NCBI RefSeq assembly: GCF_002844375.1 | Contig: NZ_CP024199.1 | Location: 4,466,246-4,530,245, forward strand | DNA length: 64,000 nucleotides | Reading direction: 5' to 3' | Origin: Thalassospira marina | GTDB taxonomy: Bacteria > Pseudomonadota > Alphaproteobacteria > Rhodospirillales > Thalassospiraceae | Shown: positions 61,366-64,000 of the stretch, piece after piece | How positions within the stretch are numbered: position 1 is the stretch's first letter | How the letters are laid out: each line of letters starts with the position of its first letter | Notes under the pieces: generated by a model | The model's database searches: none | What the model was told of the DNA's origin: nothing | What the model saw: only the letters and a program-made list of their open reading frames with translations | Translations under genes and position numbers: made by a program

Positions 61366-62208
61366 ATGCCCGAATTGCCAGAAGTGGAAACAGTATGCCG
61401 TGGTCTTGCCCCGGTGATGGAAGGGCGGGTTCTGGCATCGGTGGTGCAACGCCGGCCCAATCTGCGCACCCCTTTTCCTGAAAACTTCGTCACGCGCCTG
61501 ACGGGGCGTCGCGTCAGCCAGCTTACAAGGCGGGCCAAATATGTGCTGGGCTATCTTGATGACGGGCAGGTTTTGCTGATCCATCTGGGCATGTCGGGCC
61601 GCATGACGGTGATTGAACCGCAAAATGATGGCGCCCTGCCCGAAGCAGGCAAGCATGACCATGTGGATTTTGTCATGGATAGCGGCGTTCTGGTTCGGTT
61701 TAACGACCCGCGCCGCTTTGGCCTGATGGCCCTGACCGATATTGACGGGCTGGCAACGCACCCGATGCTGGCGGGAATCGGCCCCGAACCTTTGGGTAAC
61801 CAGTTTAACACCGCCATGCTGGCCGAGGCGCTTGGCAAACGCAAAAGCCCGATCAAAACCACCCTGCTTGATCAGCGGTTGGTGGCAGGCCTTGGCAATA
61901 TATATGTGTGCGAAGCGCTGTTTCGATCCCGAATCGACCCGGTCCGCCCGGCAAACAGCCTGAAACCTGCCGAGATCGACCTTTTATATCGTGAAATTCG
62001 CGAAGTTCTGGAAGATGCCATCCGTGCAGGGGGATCATCCCTGCGCGATCACCGGCAGGCGAATGGCGAGCTAGGCTATTTCCAGCATAATTTCCGCATT
62101 TATGGCCGCGAGGGTGAACCCTGCATTACCCCGGATTGCGATGGCACTGTTGGTCGTCTGGTTCAGGGGGGCCGTTCGACCTTTTATTGCTCTGTCTGCC
62201 AGCATTAG
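61366..62208 (+). CDS. mutM: Formamidopyrimidine-DNA glycosylase
   Basis: A 280-residue base-excision repair enzyme that removes 8-oxoguanine and nicks the site. It has the catalytic N-terminus PELPEVETVCRGL after Met removal, the H2TH region LVAGLGNIYVCEALFRS, and a C-terminal zinc finger with cysteines in CITPDC and FYCSVC. The ATG at 61366 is mandatory because Pro2 is the catalytic nucleophile; the open frame upstream is not used. GAGG precedes it. Confidence 0.97.
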   Translation: MPELPEVETVCRGLAPVMEGRVLASVVQRRPNLRTPFPENFVTRLTGRRVSQLTRRAKYVLGYLDDGQVLLIHLGMSGRMTVIEPQNDGALPEAGKHDHVDFVMDSGVLVRFNDPRRFGLMALTDIDGLATHPMLAGIGPEPLGNQFNTAMLAEALGKRKSPIKTTLLDQRLVAGLGNIYVCEALFRSRIDPVRPANSLKPAEIDLLYREIREVLEDAIRAGGSSLRDHRQANGELGYFQHNFRIYGREGEPCITPDCDGTVGRLVQGGRSTFYCSVCQH

Positions 62209-62479
62209 GGGGCAGGAGCCAGAAGCGTGGTCGGTGCTGCGAAGTAATCTGTAAATGCCGATTGCGACCGATCTTTAGCCTCAGCCCTATTCCTGTCTGG
62301 CTGGGCACCCATCCTCGTATCGCCACTGTTGGGTGCGTACGTGAAGGTTGAAATGCTGCTTTCCGGTGTGATTCTTGCCTGATGGTCGTAAAATCGGTAA
62401 AACGGTATGTAATTATGGTTTCAGGCGGTGGACTGGCCGGAAAAGTGGCCTGGAAATCGCAATTCGGAAAGGATTTTCC

Positions 62480-63256
62480 ATGACTTACGAAAACATCATT
62501 GCCGAAGTTAAGGGTAATGTCGGTCTGATCACCTTGAACCGTCCCAAGGCGTTAAATGCCCTGTGTGATGCCCTGATTGCCGATCTGGCGGCTGCACTGG
62601 ATGATTTCGAATCCGACGAGTCGGTTCGGGCGATTGTGATTACCGGGTCGGAAAAGGCTTTTGCCGCTGGTGCCGACATCAAGGAAATGATCGATCGCGA
62701 TTATATGGATGTCTATAAAGCCGATTTCATCACCAAAGGCTGGACCCGCATGGCGGCCTGCCGCAAGCCTACCATTGCTGCTGTCAGCGGATTCGCCCTT
62801 GGCGGTGGCTGCGAACTGGCCATGAGCTGCGATATCATGATTGCCGCGGATAGTGCGAAATTCGGCCAGCCCGAAATCACCATTGGTACGATTCCCGGTG
62901 CGGGTGGCACCCAGCGCCTGACCCGTGCCATTGGCAAGGCCAAGGCGATGGAAATGTGCCTGACCGGTCGCATGATGGATGCTGAGGAAGCCGAGCGTTC
63001 CGGCCTTGTTGCCCGTGTTGTGCCAGCCGACTCGCTGATGGACGAGGCGATGAAGCTTGCCGAAAAGATCGCTTCTTTCTCGGCACCGGTGGCAATGAAG
63101 GTGAAGGAAAGTGTGAATAAGGCGTTTGAAATGACCCTGGCCGAAGGCCTGATGTTTGAACGCCGCGAATTCCATTCCACCTTTGCCCTGGAAGACCGGG
63201 CCGAGGGCATGAAAGCGTTTGGAGAAAAACGCAAACCCGAATTCAAGCATCGCTAA
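62480..63256 (+). CDS. Enoyl-CoA hydratase
   Basis: A 258-residue crotonase-family enzyme that hydrates trans-2-enoyl-CoA in fatty acid oxidation. The CoA-binding oxyanion segments are FAAGADIKEM and SGFALGGGCELAMSCD, and the second catalytic glutamate is in FGQPEITIGTIPGAGGTQRL. Length and motifs fit a short-chain hydratase (FadB-like single domain). The ATG at 62480 has GAAAGGA upstream. It lies between mutM and rpsT, a conserved order in Rhodospirillales and relatives. Confidence 0.95.
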   Translation: MTYENIIAEVKGNVGLITLNRPKALNALCDALIADLAAALDDFESDESVRAIVITGSEKAFAAGADIKEMIDRDYMDVYKADFITKGWTRMAACRKPTIAAVSGFALGGGCELAMSCDIMIAADSAKFGQPEITIGTIPGAGGTQRLTRAIGKAKAMEMCLTGRMMDAEEAERSGLVARVVPADSLMDEAMKLAEKIASFSAPVAMKVKESVNKAFEMTLAEGLMFERREFHSTFALEDRAEGMKAFGEKRKPEFKHR

Positions 63257-63407
63257 ACCCGGTTTGACGCGTGATTCCGGGCAATGAATCGGAAAGCGCG
63301 GAAAAACGCGGGGAATAGCGGTATCGGGGGTTGACGGCTTATCGGGAGGGAGCTATAAGCCGCGCTCCGAATTACGTAACATTTTTGTTTTAAGAGACAG
63401 GTTCGCA

Positions 63408-63668
63408 ATGGCTCATCATAAATCGGCCAAGAAGCGCATTCGCCGGAATGAAACTCGCGCCGTCGTTAACGGTGCGCGTATCAGCCGCATTCGTACCTTC
63501 GTCAAGAAGGTCGAAAACGCGCTGCAAGCTGGCGACAAGGATGCCGCTCTGGCTGCGTTTAAAGTTGCCGAGCCGGAACTGGCGCGTGGTGCGCAGCTGG
63601 GTGTTCTGCACAAAAACACCGCGGCTCGCAAAGTTTCGCGTTTGTCCGCTCGCGTTAACGCACTTTAA
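63408..63668 (+). CDS. rpsT: 30S ribosomal protein S20
   Basis: An 86-residue, very basic helical protein that binds 16S rRNA early in 30S assembly. MAHHKSAKKRIRRNETRAVVN and the closing HKNTAARKVSRLSARVNAL are typical. ATG at 63408 after AGAGACAGG. Its own terminator follows. In alphaproteobacteria rpsT often precedes dnaA, so the replication initiator probably lies just past the window. Confidence 0.97.
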   Translation: MAHHKSAKKRIRRNETRAVVNGARISRIRTFVKKVENALQAGDKDAALAAFKVAEPELARGAQLGVLHKNTAARKVSRLSARVNAL

Positions 63669-64000
63669 TTTTATCCTTCGGGATGGCGAGTCGAAGGCCG
63701 CGTTTCTTGCGCGGCCTTTTCGCTGCCGGAATTCCACGAATTCACCTTTCGTTCTTTGATTGCGAAGGTGGAAAAATCGCGCAATTCCGCGAACGTTTTG
63801 GGGCCGAAATCCTTTTAACGTTCTGTTAAAGATCGCCTTGCCTGATGCCGGGCGCATCAGTACAGTGTTTCGACTTCGATCGCGATTCCTTGTCGCGACT
63901 TAATGAAGAACGAAAAACCAGGGCGCGAGTACGCTTCCATCTTCCTGTGGCGAGACGAGCGTGTTGATCGGTTTGCTGATCAACGCGGCAGTGTTTTTTA
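63669..64000 (+). other. Region after rpsT, probable promoter side of dnaA
   Basis: 332 bp without a gene. It holds the rpsT terminator and several inverted repeats: TTTAAC-N5-GTTAAA near 63814, CTGATGC...GCATCAG near 63842, and a GTTGATC / GATCAAC hairpin at about 63963-63984. I see no consensus DnaA box (TTATCCACA), so an origin cannot be claimed. Confidence 0.5.
63694..63722 (+). terminator. Terminator of rpsT
   Basis: AAGGCCGCG / CGCGGCCTT perfect 9-bp stem with a 7-base loop, then TTCGC. Confidence 0.9.

Noticed and set aside
63720..64000. Replication origin next to the expected dnaA
   Set aside because: Inverted repeats are present, but no DnaA box or AT-rich unwinding element is evident in the part that is visible.

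Overview
The window is a chromosomal segment of an alphaproteobacterium, most likely a marine Rhodospirillales close to Thalassospira. That is inferred from gene content and moderate GC, not from a search. Two blocks support it: the order TIGR02300 protein / tRNA-Ala / aroA / cmk / rpsA / sppA / ihfB (47.5-54.3 kb), and mutM / enoyl-CoA hydratase / rpsT at the right edge, a block often found next to dnaA in this class. I see no insertion sequence, prophage or CRISPR array.

Layout. 0-1.3 kb: end of a TRAP transporter (dctQ tail and dctM). 1.5-3.7 kb: a membrane chemoreceptor. 4.1-10.6 kb: cobalamin genes (cobK, cbiD, cobA, cobB), interrupted by a DsbD_2/TauE-like membrane protein and a SCO copper chaperone that look like oxidase copper assembly. 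10.7-20.8 kb: single genes and short operons. These are a YcgN-like protein, a soluble PAS-PAS chemoreceptor, an hsp20/DUF1150 heat-shock pair, a haem/iron-sulfur membrane adenylate cyclase of CyaC type, a glutamine amidotransferase, a split YeeE/YedE sulfur transporter, a TPR-methyltransferase, and an FTR1/cupredoxin iron-uptake pair. 20.8-21.9 kb: a long, partly AT-rich control region.

21.9-47.2 kb is the standout. It begins with a 6,363-residue repetitive surface protein that has an N-terminal LEPRxLL motif and a DUF4347 domain. The same strand then carries a TolC-like lipoprotein, a periplasmic adaptor, a cytosolic-GAF-like/TM/HlyD adaptor, and a PqqD-like/M50 metalloprotease/HlyD fusion. 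There is no ABC ATPase and there are no RTX repeats, so this does not match a standard type I secretion locus. The giant protein has one cysteine, placed with a His-Gly in a pattern that resembles clan CD cysteine peptidases. The operon leader has strong RNA hairpins, one of which holds the Shine-Dalgarno sequence in its loop. I judge this locus the best candidate for an undescribed export or processing system.

47.5-64 kb is mostly core: the aroA-cmk-rpsA-sppA-ihfB block, a LapA-like membrane protein, pyrF, a divergent LacI regulator / phytanoyl-CoA dioxygenase-like pair, an MFS exporter, a TSUP permease, mutM, enoyl-CoA hydratase and rpsT. The last 0.3 kb holds hairpins but no gene.
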